Assembly: GCF_900105415.1 (NCBI RefSeq)
Contig: NZ_FNSM01000001.1
Span: 3,510,501-3,574,500, forward strand
Reading direction: 5' to 3'
Length of the DNA stretch: 64,000 nt
DNA from: Streptomyces sp. TLI_105
Lineage (GTDB): Bacteria > Actinomycetota > Actinomycetes > Streptomycetales > Streptomycetaceae
How positions within the stretch are numbered: position 1 is the first letter of the stretch; each line of letters starts with the position of its first letter. The position numbers and the translations under genes were made by a program. Shown here in pieces: positions 1 to 8,322 of this stretch. The notes beneath the pieces were generated by a model that did no database searches, was not told where the DNA came from, and was given only the letters and a program-made list of their open reading frames with translations.

Positions 1-836
1 GCCCGGTGCCGACGGACGCCGACTTCTCGATCCACGTCGAGCACGGCCCGGAGGCCCTCGCCACCGCCGACACGGTCGTCGTGCCCGCCTCGTACGAGCT
101 CGGACCGGTCCACGACGAGGGCAGGCTCCCCGAGGAGCTGGCCGCCGCGCTCTCCCACATCCGGCCCGGCACCCGACTGGTCTCCATCTGCACCGGCGGG
201 TACGTGCTCGCCGCCGCCGGCTTCCTCGACGGGCGTCCGGCCACCACCCACTGGGCGTCCGCCGAGCACTTCCAGCGCCTCTTCCCGAGCGTGCGGGTCG
301 ACGCGGACGTCCTCTTCATCGACGACGGCGACGTCCTCACCTCGGCCGGAGTGGCCGCCGGGATCGACCTGTGCCTGCACATCGTGCGCCGCGACCACGG
401 CACGGCCGTCGCCAACGACGTCGCCCGCCGGACCGTCGTACCGCCCCACCGGGACGGCGGCCAGGCCCAGTACATCGAGCGGCCCCTGCCGGAGACCGGC
501 ACCCACACCACGACCACCGCGCGGGCCTGGGCGCTCGCCCACCTCCACGAGCCGATCCAGCTGCGGGACCTGGCGGAGAAGGAGGCGATGAGCGTCCGGA
601 CGTTCACCCGCCGCTTCCGCGACGAGGTCGGCATCAGCCCCGGCCAGTGGCTCACCCAGCAGCGCGTCGAACGCGCCCGGTACCTCCTGGAGTCCACCGG
701 CCTGCCGGTCGACCGGGTCGCCCAGGACGCCGGCTTCGGCACGGCCCAGTCGCTGCGGGTCCACCTGATGAGCGCGATCGGGGTGACCCCGACGTCCTAC
801 CGCCGGACGTTCCGCACGGGCGCGCCCTCGGCCTGA
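1..836 (+). CDS. GlxA-like AraC-family regulator, 5' end cut by window
   Basis: Transcriptional regulator with a DJ-1/PfpI-like domain followed by an AraC-type DNA-binding domain. The frame is open from the window edge, so the N-terminus is missing; the GTG at 6 is probably internal. The first half contains the nucleophile-elbow-like segment SICTGGYVLAAAGFL and the ATTHW segment typical of GlxA-type amidase-like regulators. The last about 100 residues hold two helix-turn-helix units, with SVRTFTRRFRDEVG and the AQDAGFGTAQSLRVH segment. At least 276 residues are present against about 320 for the family. It converges on the MFS gene 28 bp downstream, so its target cannot be read from position. 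Ligand unknown. Confidence 0.9.
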   Translation, partial: PVPTDADFSIHVEHGPEALATADTVVVPASYELGPVHDEGRLPEELAAALSHIRPGTRLVSICTGGYVLAAAGFLDGRPATTHWASAEHFQRLFPSVRVDADVLFIDDGDVLTSAGVAAGIDLCLHIVRRDHGTAVANDVARRTVVPPHRDGGQAQYIERPLPETGTHTTTTARAWALAHLHEPIQLRDLAEKEAMSVRTFTRRFRDEVGISPGQWLTQQRVERARYLLESTGLPVDRVAQDAGFGTAQSLRVHLMSAIGVTPTSYRRTFRTGAPSA

Positions 837-864
837 GCCGATGGCCCGTCGGGGGTACGGCCGG

Positions 865-2088
865 TCAGCCGCCGCTTCCCGCAGGGGCGACCTCCGCCCG
901 AACCTCCCCGTCCGCCACGACGGGGGCGCGCCGCGTCAGCCGCCGCTCCCCCGCCGCGCCGACCGCCGTGAGCAGCACCGTCAGACCCACCCCCCAGAGG
1001 ATCGCCGTCGACGGGGCCGCCACCTTGAGCAGCGCGCCGGCGAGCGTGCCGCTGGCCGCGTAACCGGCGCCCACCGCCGCGTACATGACCGAGTACCCGG
1101 CGGCGAGCGCGGACGGCGGGAGGACCTGCCGGAGGGCCAGGTTCCGGGTGAGGCTCGCGGGGGCCTGGAGGAGCCCGGCGGCGACCAGGGCCACCGCGAT
1201 GGCGGCGGTCCACGGCAGTACGGCGACGAGTGCGACGCCCGCGGCCACCGCGAGGACCAGGACCAGGGACTGGACGGTCAGCGGACCGGGCCAGCTCCCC
1301 CGGAGGCCGTACACGAAGGCGCCGACCGCCGAGCCGATCGAGAACCCGGCGAGCAGCGGCCCCGCCCAGCCGATGCCGATGCCGCGCTGTTCCAGGAGCG
1401 CGGGCAGGATCAGCTCGGCGAGGGCGAGCAGGGTGAGGCCGGCGGCCCCCAGGACGTACACGGGCCAGGCGCGCAGCAGCGCCCGCCGCATCGCGGCGCC
1501 CTCCTCCCGCGCCACACCGGCCCATCCGGCCGGCAACGCCCACAGTCCGGCCACCGAGAGCCCCATCAGGACGCCCTGCGACAGCAGCGGCACGGCGGGG
1601 TCGACGCCGAGCGCCAGGCCGGTGGTGAGGGCGGGCGCGGCCGCCCAGATGGCGAAGGTCAGCACCGATTCCACGCTCATCGCCTGGGTGACGGCCCGTT
1701 CGGGGACCAGGCTGGTGAGCAGGGCGCGCAGCCCGCCGGGCACGGCGGCGGGGCCGGCGCCCGCGAGCAGCGCGAGGGCGGCGAGGACGGCGGGGTGGGC
1801 GCCGGGCGCGAGCCCGAGCCCGGCGAACCCGGCGGCGCCGACCGCGAGCCCGGCGGCGAGCTGCGGCCGGGCCCGCTCGGCGTTCAGCCGCATGCCGAGG
1901 ACGGGCGCGGCGAGGATCTCCCCGAGGACGTACGCGGCGGCGAGGACCGCCCCGAGCGTGTAGCCGCCGGGCCGTTCCCGCACGAGGAACACGAGCGCGA
2001 GGGGCGCCATGGCGACGGGCAGCCGGCCGGCGACGGTGACGGCGGACCAGGCCAGGACGGGGCGGACGGCGAGCTCGCGGTAGGACAT
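865..2088 (-). CDS. MFS transporter
   Basis: A 407-residue integral membrane protein with about twelve hydrophobic segments, which fits the major facilitator superfamily. The N-terminal half begins with SYRELAVRPVLAWSAVTVAGRLPVAMAPLALVFL, and loops rich in Arg separate the helices. The C-terminal tail is short and charged. It probably exports or takes up a small molecule by proton coupling; the substrate cannot be told. It ends 28 bp from the convergent GlxA-like gene and lies 55 bp downstream of the alcohol dehydrogenase gene on the same strand, so it could be the last gene of that operon. Confidence 0.85.
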   Translation of the reverse strand: MSYRELAVRPVLAWSAVTVAGRLPVAMAPLALVFLVRERPGGYTLGAVLAAAYVLGEILAAPVLGMRLNAERARPQLAAGLAVGAAGFAGLGLAPGAHPAVLAALALLAGAGPAAVPGGLRALLTSLVPERAVTQAMSVESVLTFAIWAAAPALTTGLALGVDPAVPLLSQGVLMGLSVAGLWALPAGWAGVAREEGAAMRRALLRAWPVYVLGAAGLTLLALAELILPALLEQRGIGIGWAGPLLAGFSIGSAVGAFVYGLRGSWPGPLTVQSLVLVLAVAAGVALVAVLPWTAAIAVALVAAGLLQAPASLTRNLALRQVLPPSALAAGYSVMYAAVGAGYAASGTLAGALLKVAAPSTAILWGVGLTVLLTAVGAAGERRLTRRAPVVADGEVRAEVAPAGSGG

Positions 2089-2143
2089 GTCCGGGACCGT
2101 AACGGCCCACGGCTCCGAGGCCCACCGCGTTTCGCCGGGCCCG

Positions 2144-3193
2144 TCAGAAAGTGAGCACGCCCCGCGCCACCCTCCCCCGTTCCGCGTCCTCGACGGCCCG
2201 GGCGAAGTCCTCCACCGGGTAGGTGCGGGTGACCAGTTCGTCGAGGAGGAGGGTGCCTGAGCGGTACAGCTCCGCGTACAGGGCGATGTCCTTCTGGGGG
2301 CGGGAGGAGCCGTACCGGCAGCCCAGGATCGACTTGTCCAGGAACATCGCGGCCGGCGGGAAGCTCGCCTCCGCCTTCGGCGCGGTCATGCCGAGCAGGA
2401 CCGCCTGGCCGTGCCGGTCGAGGAGGTCGATCGCGGTCCGGACGAGACCGGTGTGGCCGACGCACTCGAAGACGTGGTCGGCGCCGGTGGGCAGGATCGC
2501 CCGTACGCCGTCGGTGGAGGCGAGGAAGTGCGTCGCCCCGAACCGCCGGGCCACCGCCTCCTTCTCCGGGTTCGTGTCCACGGCGACGATCGTGAGCGCG
2601 CCCGCGATCCGGGCGCCCTGGAGGACGTTGAGGCCGATGCCGCCGGTGCCGATGACGACGACGGTGTCGCCGCGGTCGACCTTCGCGCGGTTCAGTACGG
2701 CTCCGACGCCGGTGAGGACGCCGCAGCCCATGAGGGCGGCGGAGGTCAGCGGGATGTCCTCCGGGATCTTCACGGCCTGGACGGCCTTGACGACGGTCCG
2801 CTCCGCGAAGGACGAGTTCGAGGCGAACTGGAAGAGGGGCTGCCCGTCGCGCGAGAACGGCTGCCCCGGCATCCCGATCGCCTTCCGGCACATGGTCGGG
2901 CGGCCCCGGTCGCAGTCGGCGCAGGCGCCGCAGTTCGCGAGGGTGGACAGGGCGACGTGGTCGCCGGGCGCGACGTGGACGACCCCCGGGCCGACGGCCT
3001 CGACGACACCGGCGCCCTCGTGGCCGAGGACGACGGGCGGCGGGAAGGGGATGGTCCCGTCGACGACGGACAGGTCGCTGTGGCAGAGCCCGGCGGCGGC
3101 GATCGCCACGAGCACCTCGCCGGGGCCGGGGTCCCGCACCTCCAGGTCGTCGACGACCTGGACCTGCTTCCCGTCGAAGACGACACCTCTCAT
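2144..3193 (-). CDS. zinc-dependent alcohol dehydrogenase (MDR family)
   Basis: A 349-residue medium-chain dehydrogenase that would oxidise a hydroxyl or hydroxyacyl intermediate with NAD(P). Visible features are GLCHSD and GHEGAGVVE (catalytic zinc ligands), the structural-zinc cluster CGACADCDRGRPTMC, and the Rossmann glycines VVIGTGGIGLNV. The ATG at 3193 overlaps the TGA of the upstream SDR gene (ATGA), so the two are translationally coupled. With the SDR, amidohydrolase, acyl-CoA dehydrogenases and ligase nearby, it probably belongs to a lipid or alicyclic acid degradation pathway. The exact substrate is not readable. Confidence 0.9.
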   Translation of the reverse strand: MRGVVFDGKQVQVVDDLEVRDPGPGEVLVAIAAAGLCHSDLSVVDGTIPFPPPVVLGHEGAGVVEAVGPGVVHVAPGDHVALSTLANCGACADCDRGRPTMCRKAIGMPGQPFSRDGQPLFQFASNSSFAERTVVKAVQAVKIPEDIPLTSAALMGCGVLTGVGAVLNRAKVDRGDTVVVIGTGGIGLNVLQGARIAGALTIVAVDTNPEKEAVARRFGATHFLASTDGVRAILPTGADHVFECVGHTGLVRTAIDLLDRHGQAVLLGMTAPKAEASFPPAAMFLDKSILGCRYGSSRPQKDIALYAELYRSGTLLLDELVTRTYPVEDFARAVEDAERGRVARGVLTF

Positions 3194-4284
3194 GACCGCT
3201 CCCCCTTGTCGACGCCGGCGCCCTTCTCGACACCGGCCCCCTTCCCGACACCGGCGCTCTTCTCGACACCGGCCCCCTTCCCGGCACCGGCGTTCTTCTC
3301 GACACCGGCCCCCTTCCCGGCACCGGCGTTCTTCTCGACACCGGCCCCCTTCCCGGCACCGGCCCCCTTCTCGGCGTTGGGCCGCGCGCCCTCCGCCGCC
3401 GCCTTCGCCATCTCCTCCAGGCGCGCCAGCATGGGCATCGGGTCCGTCCCCACCGTCCCCGGCAGGAAGTCCGCGATGCGCTCGGGGGTCCACGCGCCGC
3501 CCTCGGCGTAGCCCGCGCGCAGTTCCCGGGGCTGGGCCCAGACCGCGATCTTGGGACCGGCGATGGTGTACACCTGGCCGGTGATCCGTTCCTCCCGGGC
3601 CCGCTCGCTCAGCAGGTAGACGACGAGCGCGGCCACGTCCTCCGGTTCGCCGATCTCCTTGAGCTCCATGGGGACGTTCGCGGACATCCGGGTGCGGGCC
3701 ACGGGCGCGACCGCGTTCGCGGTGACCCCGTACTTGTGGAGGCCGAGGGCCGCGCTCCGCACGAGGGAGATGATCCCGCCCTTCGCCGCCGAGTAGTTGG
3801 CCTGCGCCACGGATCCCTGGTGGTTGCCGCTGGTGAAGCCGATGAGGGTCCCGGTGCCCTGCTTGCGCATGACCGCCGAGGCCGCCCGGAAGACGGTGAA
3901 GGTGCCCTTCAGGTGGGTGGCGACGACCGGGTCCCACTCCTCCTCGGACATGTTGAAGAGCATCCGCTCGCGCAGGATGCCGGCGACGCACACGACCCCG
4001 TCGAGGCGTCCGTACGTGGCGAGGGCGGTCTCGACGACCCGCGCCCCGCCCGCCATCGTGGAGATGTCGTCCGCGACGGCGACCGCGGTGCCGCCCGCCG
4101 CCTCGATCTCCTTCACGACCGCCGCCGCGATCTCCGAGGTCGGCTCGCCGCCCTCGATCGACACCCCGTAGTCGTTGACGACGACCTTCGCGCCCTCCGC
4201 CGCGCAGGCGAGGGCGACGGCGCGGCCGATGCCGCGCCCCGCTCCCGTCACGGCGACGACCTTGCCAGCCAAGAAGTTCCCCAC
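3190..4284 (-). CDS. SDR-family 3-hydroxyacyl dehydrogenase with Gly/Ala/Lys repeat tail
   Basis: A 364-residue short-chain dehydrogenase, GTG start. The cofactor motif TGAGRGIG is at about residues 14-21, followed by VVNDYG, which resembles the hydroxyacyl-CoA dehydrogenase domain of multifunctional beta-oxidation enzymes. The catalytic Ser, Tyr and Lys are in FTSGN and YSAAK. The fold ends near residue 300. The last about 58 residues are four imperfect 12-residue repeats of the type NAGAGKGAGVEK, which are not part of the family and probably form a disordered basic tail. The gene starts beside two copies of a TCTGACGG palindrome and is coupled to the downstream alcohol dehydrogenase. Confidence 0.9.
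   Translation of the reverse strand: MGNFLAGKVVAVTGAGRGIGRAVALACAAEGAKVVVNDYGVSIEGGEPTSEIAAAVVKEIEAAGGTAVAVADDISTMAGGARVVETALATYGRLDGVVCVAGILRERMLFNMSEEEWDPVVATHLKGTFTVFRAASAVMRKQGTGTLIGFTSGNHQGSVAQANYSAAKGGIISLVRSAALGLHKYGVTANAVAPVARTRMSANVPMELKEIGEPEDVAALVVYLLSERAREERITGQVYTIAGPKIAVWAQPRELRAGYAEGGAWTPERIADFLPGTVGTDPMPMLARLEEMAKAAAEGARPNAEKGAGAGKGAGVEKNAGAGKGAGVEKNAGAGKGAGVEKSAGVGKGAGVEKGAGVDKGERS
3196..3367 (-). repeat. 36-bp tandem repeat in the 3' end of the SDR gene
   Basis: About four copies of a 36-bp unit (on the plus strand, cttctcgacaccggccccct and variants) encode 12-residue peptide repeats rich in Gly, Ala and Lys. The unit length is a multiple of three, so copy changes keep frame. 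The catalytic domain lies wholly upstream. Confidence 0.9.
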
Positions 4285-4305
4285 GCCCGGCCCCTTCCCG
4301 CACTT

Positions 4306-4356
4306 TCTGACGGTCCGTTAGATTCGTTCGTCGTCAGGATTCTACGGTCCGTCAGA
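4306..4356. promoter_or_regulatory. two TCTGACGG palindromes (putative TetR-type operators)
   Basis: TCTGACGGTCCGTTAGA at 4306-4322 is a near-perfect inverted repeat (7 of 8 pairs). A second, weaker copy at 4340-4356 ends in the half-site CCGTCAGA; their centres are 34 bp apart. They sit between the divergent SDR and cyclase genes. Related copies lie at 9601-9617 and 9687-9703. This is the expected layout for a repressor of both operons; the repressor gene is not recognisable nearby. Confidence 0.6.
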
Positions 4357-4385
4357 TACCGGAAAACAAGACCCCGGAGGCCCCG

Positions 4386-5312
4386 ATGTCTCTCCCCGCC
4401 GCCTTCCACGAGATCGCCAAGCGCGTCAACAACTGGGGCCGTTGGGGCCAGGACGATGAGATCGGCACGCTCAACCTCGTCACCGACGAGGTCGTACGGG
4501 AGGCCGTCGCCACCGTCCGCACCGGCCGCCGCGTCCCGCTCGCCGTCGACCTCAAGCAGGACGGCATACAGACCGGCATAATCCCCGGCCGGGTGAACCC
4601 GCTCCACGTCATGGTCCAGATCAACCAGGAGCTCTTCGGCCCCGGCACGGTCGCCACCAGCGACGACGCCGTGACCCTCGGCCTCCAGGCCGGCACCCAC
4701 TGGGACGCCCTGACGCACGTCTCCCACTCGGGCCGCATCTACAACGGCCGCCCCGCCGCCTCGATCACCCCGCACGGCCGCTCCGGGTTCAGTGGCATCC
4801 ACACGGCCCGTCACCTGGTGAGCCGCGGGGTCCTCCTGGACGTCGCCGCCGCGAAGGGCATGGACCGGCTGCCGGGGGACCACGCCGTGACGCCCGAAGA
4901 CCTCGACGAGGCGGCCGAGTTCGGCGGGGTCACGGTCCGGCCCGGTGACATCGTGCTCGTACGGACGGGTCAGATCCAGCTGTACCTGGCCGGGGACCGG
5001 CACGGGTACGCCTTCCCGTCACCGGGCCTGTCGATCCGTACGCCCGAGTGGTTCCACGCCCACGACGTCGCGGCCGTCGCCAACGACACGCTCACCTTCG
5101 AGATCTTCCCGCCCGAGATCGAGGACCTCTGGCTGCCCGTGCACGCCCTCGACCTGGTCGAGATGGGCATGCTCCAGGGGCAGAACTGGAATCTGGAGGC
5201 CCTGTCCACAGCCTGTGCACAGGAAGGGCGGTACGCCTTCCTGCTCTCCGCGATGCCCGAGCCCTTCGTCGGCGGCACGGGCACACCGGTGGCCCCGGTC
5301 GCGATCCTCTAG
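4386..5312 (+). CDS. cyclase-family (kynurenine formamidase-like) metal hydrolase
   Basis: A 308-residue protein of the putative cyclase family (PF04199 type), related to kynurenine formamidase folds. The metal-site motif is visible as AGTHWDALTHV near residue 100, and a second conserved His/Glu segment (WFHAHDVAAVANDTLTFE) is near residue 215. It probably hydrolyses or cyclises an amide, lactone or ring intermediate. GGAGG lies 7 bases before the ATG. It is divergent from the SDR gene, with the putative operators between them, so it is probably co-regulated with the degradation genes. Confidence 0.85.
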   Translation: MSLPAAFHEIAKRVNNWGRWGQDDEIGTLNLVTDEVVREAVATVRTGRRVPLAVDLKQDGIQTGIIPGRVNPLHVMVQINQELFGPGTVATSDDAVTLGLQAGTHWDALTHVSHSGRIYNGRPAASITPHGRSGFSGIHTARHLVSRGVLLDVAAAKGMDRLPGDHAVTPEDLDEAAEFGGVTVRPGDIVLVRTGQIQLYLAGDRHGYAFPSPGLSIRTPEWFHAHDVAAVANDTLTFEIFPPEIEDLWLPVHALDLVEMGMLQGQNWNLEALSTACAQEGRYAFLLSAMPEPFVGGTGTPVAPVAIL

Positions 5313-5475
5313 CCCCCCCCAGGGGCCCCGCGGGCGGCGGCGCGCTCGCACGCGCCCCGAGCACGGCGCGGGCTCGCCGCCACCCGATCGCGACCCGCAC
5401 ACGCCGAGGGCCACGGCCCTCGGCTCCCCTCGCCACGAATCGCTCACCCCAGAGTGGGCAAAACGGAACGAATCG

Positions 5476-5913
5476 TCAACAGCGCACTCTGTCGGGCGAC
5501 AGGGGCGCCACCGTGGAGACGGACTGAACCCGGTCCACCTCGCACCAGATGCTCTTGCCGGCACCCTCCGGCTGCCAGCCCCACCGGTCCGCGAGACCGT
5601 CCACCAGCTCCAGGCCGCGCCCGTTGGTGTCCCCGCCCTTCGCGTGTCGGGGTCGCGGCGGCCGGTCGCTCGTGTCGGCCACCTCGACCCGCACCCCGCC
5701 CTCGGCGGCGAACAGCATCCGCAGCACGGCCGGACAGCCGGTGTGCACCACGGCGTTGGTCACGAGTTCGGAGATGAGCAGCACCAGCGTCTCGGCGAGC
5801 GGCTCGTCGTCCCCTATGCCCGACCCGGCGAGCCGTGACCGGGCCCACCTCCGGGCTCGCCCCACCTCCGCCGGGTCCGGCCCGACCACCAACTGCACCT
5901 GAAGCACCTGCAC
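5476..5913 (-). CDS. RsbW-like ATP-binding protein (anti-sigma/serine kinase fold)
   Basis: A 145-residue single-domain HATPase of the type widespread in Streptomyces. The N-box is LISELVTNAVVHTG at about residues 46-59, and a DTNGRGLELVDGLADRWGW segment matches the G-box region. There is no sensor or second domain. Such proteins phosphorylate or sequester STAS antagonists and sigma factors, or act without a known partner. No partner gene adjoins it; a STAS protein is encoded at 11205-11594, but a link between them is only a guess. Confidence 0.85.
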   Translation of the reverse strand: MQVLQVQLVVGPDPAEVGRARRWARSRLAGSGIGDDEPLAETLVLLISELVTNAVVHTGCPAVLRMLFAAEGGVRVEVADTSDRPPRPRHAKGGDTNGRGLELVDGLADRWGWQPEGAGKSIWCEVDRVQSVSTVAPLSPDRVRC

Positions 5914-6040
5914 CGCTCACACCATCCGAACCGGCGGACAACACACCTTCACGGAACGTGATTCCCTTGTGGGACAGCATGGTTGACGTACAGTCACCGC
6001 AACAAGCGCTTCGGGCATATTCCAGCGCGAAGGAGTACGC

Positions 6041-6208
6041 ATGGTCCATACTGTGCGACGCACGCTGCGGGTAGTCGAACGTCGGGCGCGAGCGGCGGGC
6101 ATTCCCGGGCGCGGAGCCGCCGCAGGGGCGACACCGGGACGATCCGGGCCAACGAGCACTCGCATCCCACGGAGCGTACCGGAGCCGGAGGCCGACTCCG
6201 GGCCGTGA
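6041..6208 (+). CDS. putative 55-residue basic small protein
   Basis: An ATG ORF preceded by AGGAG with five bases of spacing, which is a strong ribosome site. It encodes an Arg-rich peptide beginning MVHTVRRTLRVVERRARAAG and ending in an acidic stretch before TGA. A possible promoter lies upstream, TTGTGG with TACAGT 16 bases later (about 5969-5996), in an otherwise AT-richer segment. I do not recognise the protein. It is the only candidate gene between the ATPase gene and the acyl-CoA dehydrogenase gene. The start signals favour it being real; the low-complexity content does not prove it. Confidence 0.45.
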   Translation: MVHTVRRTLRVVERRARAAGIPGRGAAAGATPGRSGPTSTRIPRSVPEPEADSGP

Positions 6209-6247
6209 CGGCCCCGCCGAAGGACACAACCCGATATCGACGTTCCG

Positions 6248-7174
6248 TCACCCGCCGGACGCGCAGCGCCACAGCCCCGCCGCCACCGCCTCCTCCGCCC
6301 GCGCGGCGGGCATCCGCAGCTCGGCCCGCACCCAGGCCCGCTTCAGATGCAGGTGCACGTCCGCCTCCCAGGTGAAGCCCATCCCGCCGTGCACCTGGAG
6401 ACAGTCCCGCGCGTTGCCGACGGCGGCCTCGTCGGCGAGGAGCTTGGCCCCGGCGATCTCGACGGGATCACCGGTGACGGACGCGGCCCACACGGCCGCC
6501 CGCGCGAGCTCCGTCCGCACGAGCATCCCGGCACACAGATGCTTCACCGCCTGAAACCCCCCGATGACCTGCCCGAACTGCTCCCGCTGCCGAGCGTAGG
6601 AAACGGCCATGTCGGTGGCGGCCTGCGCACTGCCCACCTGCTCGGCAGCCGTGAGGAGTGCGGCCTCCGTATCCGTTGTGGGCAGGCGTTCCGCAGGACG
6701 GAACGGGTGGGCACAACGCCCGGTGCCGGGCAACCGATGCAAGGGCGTCAAGGGGTCGACCGACCGCACCGGCACGGCACCGCCCGCATCCCCCAGCACC
6801 ACATCGGCCGCGTCCAGCCAAGGGACGAGGCCCTCGTCCACGGAGGTCACCACGACGGAACCGTCCGCCGCCCCCGGCACGGCCCCCGCCGCAAGGTGCG
6901 TCGCGACCAACGGCCCCGGCAGCAACACCCTCCCCGCCTCCTCGAAGACGAGGACCGCCTCGGGGAGCCCGAGCCCCACACCCCCCTCCTCCTCCGGGAG
7001 CCGCAGCGCGAAGAACCCGGCGGCGCCGAGCTCCCGCCACAGCTCCCGGTCGAGCGACGGGGAATCCAGGGCAGCCCGCAACGCGCCCCGGCCGAAGAGG
7101 CGCGCGAGGAGTTCCCGTACTCCCCGCCGCAGCGCCCGCTGGTCCTCGGTGAGTCGGAAGTCCACGGCGGTCAC
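6248..7174 (-). CDS. acyl-CoA dehydrogenase (short form) carrying an inserted palindrome
   Basis: A 308-residue acyl-CoA dehydrogenase-like flavoprotein, GTG start overlapping the TGA of the upstream dehydrogenase gene (GTGA). Family landmarks are VSYARQREQFGQVIGGFQAVKH and LQVHGGMGFTWEADVH near the C-terminus. It is shorter than the usual 380 residues, as is common for the second partner of heteromeric acyl-CoA dehydrogenases, so it probably pairs with the 7171-8322 product. Residues around CAHPFRPAERLPTTD are encoded by a 45-bp palindromic element at 6674-6718 that also occurs in an intergenic region at 13.9 kb. The insertion keeps the frame. Confidence 0.88.
   Translation of the reverse strand: MTAVDFRLTEDQRALRRGVRELLARLFGRGALRAALDSPSLDRELWRELGAAGFFALRLPEEEGGVGLGLPEAVLVFEEAGRVLLPGPLVATHLAAGAVPGAADGSVVVTSVDEGLVPWLDAADVVLGDAGGAVPVRSVDPLTPLHRLPGTGRCAHPFRPAERLPTTDTEAALLTAAEQVGSAQAATDMAVSYARQREQFGQVIGGFQAVKHLCAGMLVRTELARAAVWAASVTGDPVEIAGAKLLADEAAVGNARDCLQVHGGMGFTWEADVHLHLKRAWVRAELRMPAARAEEAVAAGLWRCASGG
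6674..6718. repeat. 45-bp palindromic element inside a coding gene
   Basis: The element begins CGTTGTGGGCAGG and ends GGGTGGGCACAACG, with GTTCCG and CGGAAC arms in the middle. Its reverse complement is nearly identical to 13894-13939. Here it contributes 15 codons in frame to an acyl-CoA dehydrogenase gene. Confidence 0.85.
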
Positions 7175-8322
7175 CGGCCCTTCGGGAGGCCGAGGATGCG
7201 CTCGGCGACGATGTTGCGCTGGATCTGGGACGTGCCGGCCGCGATCGTGTACGAGAGCGAGGACAGCCGGTCGAGGGTCCAGTCGCGGCCGAGGTCGAGC
7301 GCGTCGGGCCCCAGGACGGCGGCGGCCGCGTCGTACAGCTCCTGGCGGGCGTGCGAGTAGTGCAGTTTGAAGACGGAGCCGCCCGCGCCGGGGACCCCGC
7401 CGGTCGCCTGGGCCTCGCTGACGTTGGCCTGGACGATGCGCCACAGGGCCTGGAACTCGGCGGAGAGCCTGCCGAGCCGGCGCCGCAGGACGGGGTCGTC
7501 CCAGGTGCCGTCCTTCCTGGCCGTGCGGGCGAGTTCGCCGAGGAGGCGGCGGCAGGCGACGACCTCGCCGACGAAGGCGGTGCCGCGTTCGAAGGAGAGC
7601 GTGACCATGGTGACCCGCCAGCCGTCGTTCTCCTCCCCCACCCGGTTGGCCACGGGCACCCGCACCTCGTCGAGGAAGACCTCGGCGAACTCGGTCGATC
7701 CGGCGAGGGTGCGCAGCGGCCGGACGGTGATGCCGGGGGCGTCCATGGGCATGGCGAGCCAGGTGATGCCCTTGTGCTTGGAGGGCGCCGCCCCCTGTCC
7801 CGTCTCGGGGCCTGTCCGTACGAGGAGTTCGCACCAGTCGGCGACCTCGGCGTGCGAGGTCCAGATCTTCTGTCCGGTGACGACGTACGCGTCCCCGTCC
7901 CGTACCGCCCGTGTGCGGAGCGAGGCGAGGTCGGACCCTGCGTCGGGTTCGCTGAAGCCCTGGCACCAGACCTCGTCGCCGCGCAGGATCGGCGGCAGCC
8001 ACCGCTCGCGCTGTGCGGCCGTGCCCTCGGCGGCGATGGTGGGTCCGGCGTGGAGGAGGCCGACGAAGTTGGCGCCGACGTAGGGGGCGCCGGCGAGTTC
8101 GGTCTCCTCCAGGAAGATGAGGCGTTGGGTCGGGGAGGCGTCCCAGTGGGTGTCGGCGTATCCGGCGTCGTACAGGCGGCGTTGCCAGCCGCAGTCGTAG
8201 GCGCGGCGGGCGGGCCAGTCGAGCGGGTCGGGGCGTTCGGGGAGGCCGGGCAGGGTGGCGGCGAGCCATTCCCGCAGGCGGGCGCGGTAGGCCTCTTCCT
8301 CTTCGGTGCAGGAGAGGTCCAT
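7171..8322 (-). CDS. acyl-CoA dehydrogenase
   Basis: A 383-residue flavin-dependent acyl-CoA dehydrogenase. Landmarks are WCQGFSEPDAGSDLASL (FAD/substrate loop), VVTGQKIWTSHAEVADW, and AAGTSQIQRNIVAERILGLPKGR at the C-terminus. It introduces the alpha-beta double bond in an acyl-CoA. The start overlaps the stop of the amidohydrolase gene by one base (8322), and its own stop overlaps the next dehydrogenase start, so the three form one operon. Partner of the shorter dehydrogenase downstream is the simplest reading. Confidence 0.93.
   Translation of the reverse strand: MDLSCTEEEEAYRARLREWLAATLPGLPERPDPLDWPARRAYDCGWQRRLYDAGYADTHWDASPTQRLIFLEETELAGAPYVGANFVGLLHAGPTIAAEGTAAQRERWLPPILRGDEVWCQGFSEPDAGSDLASLRTRAVRDGDAYVVTGQKIWTSHAEVADWCELLVRTGPETGQGAAPSKHKGITWLAMPMDAPGITVRPLRTLAGSTEFAEVFLDEVRVPVANRVGEENDGWRVTMVTLSFERGTAFVGEVVACRRLLGELARTARKDGTWDDPVLRRRLGRLSAEFQALWRIVQANVSEAQATGGVPGAGGSVFKLHYSHARQELYDAAAAVLGPDALDLGRDWTLDRLSSLSYTIAAGTSQIQRNIVAERILGLPKGR

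Noticed and set aside
2142..2149. CCGTCAGA half-site at the end of the alcohol dehydrogenase gene
   Set aside because: A single half-site at the stop codon of a gene and far from a promoter; chance is the simpler explanation.
841..2154. Long plus-strand open frame opposite the MFS gene
   Set aside because: It mirrors the MFS gene, is Arg/Gly-rich without any fold, and has no ribosome site. GC-rich DNA gives such frames routinely.
3193..3367. Possible CRISPR array at the SDR repeats
   Set aside because: Units are contiguous without spacers and keep the reading frame; no cas genes are present.
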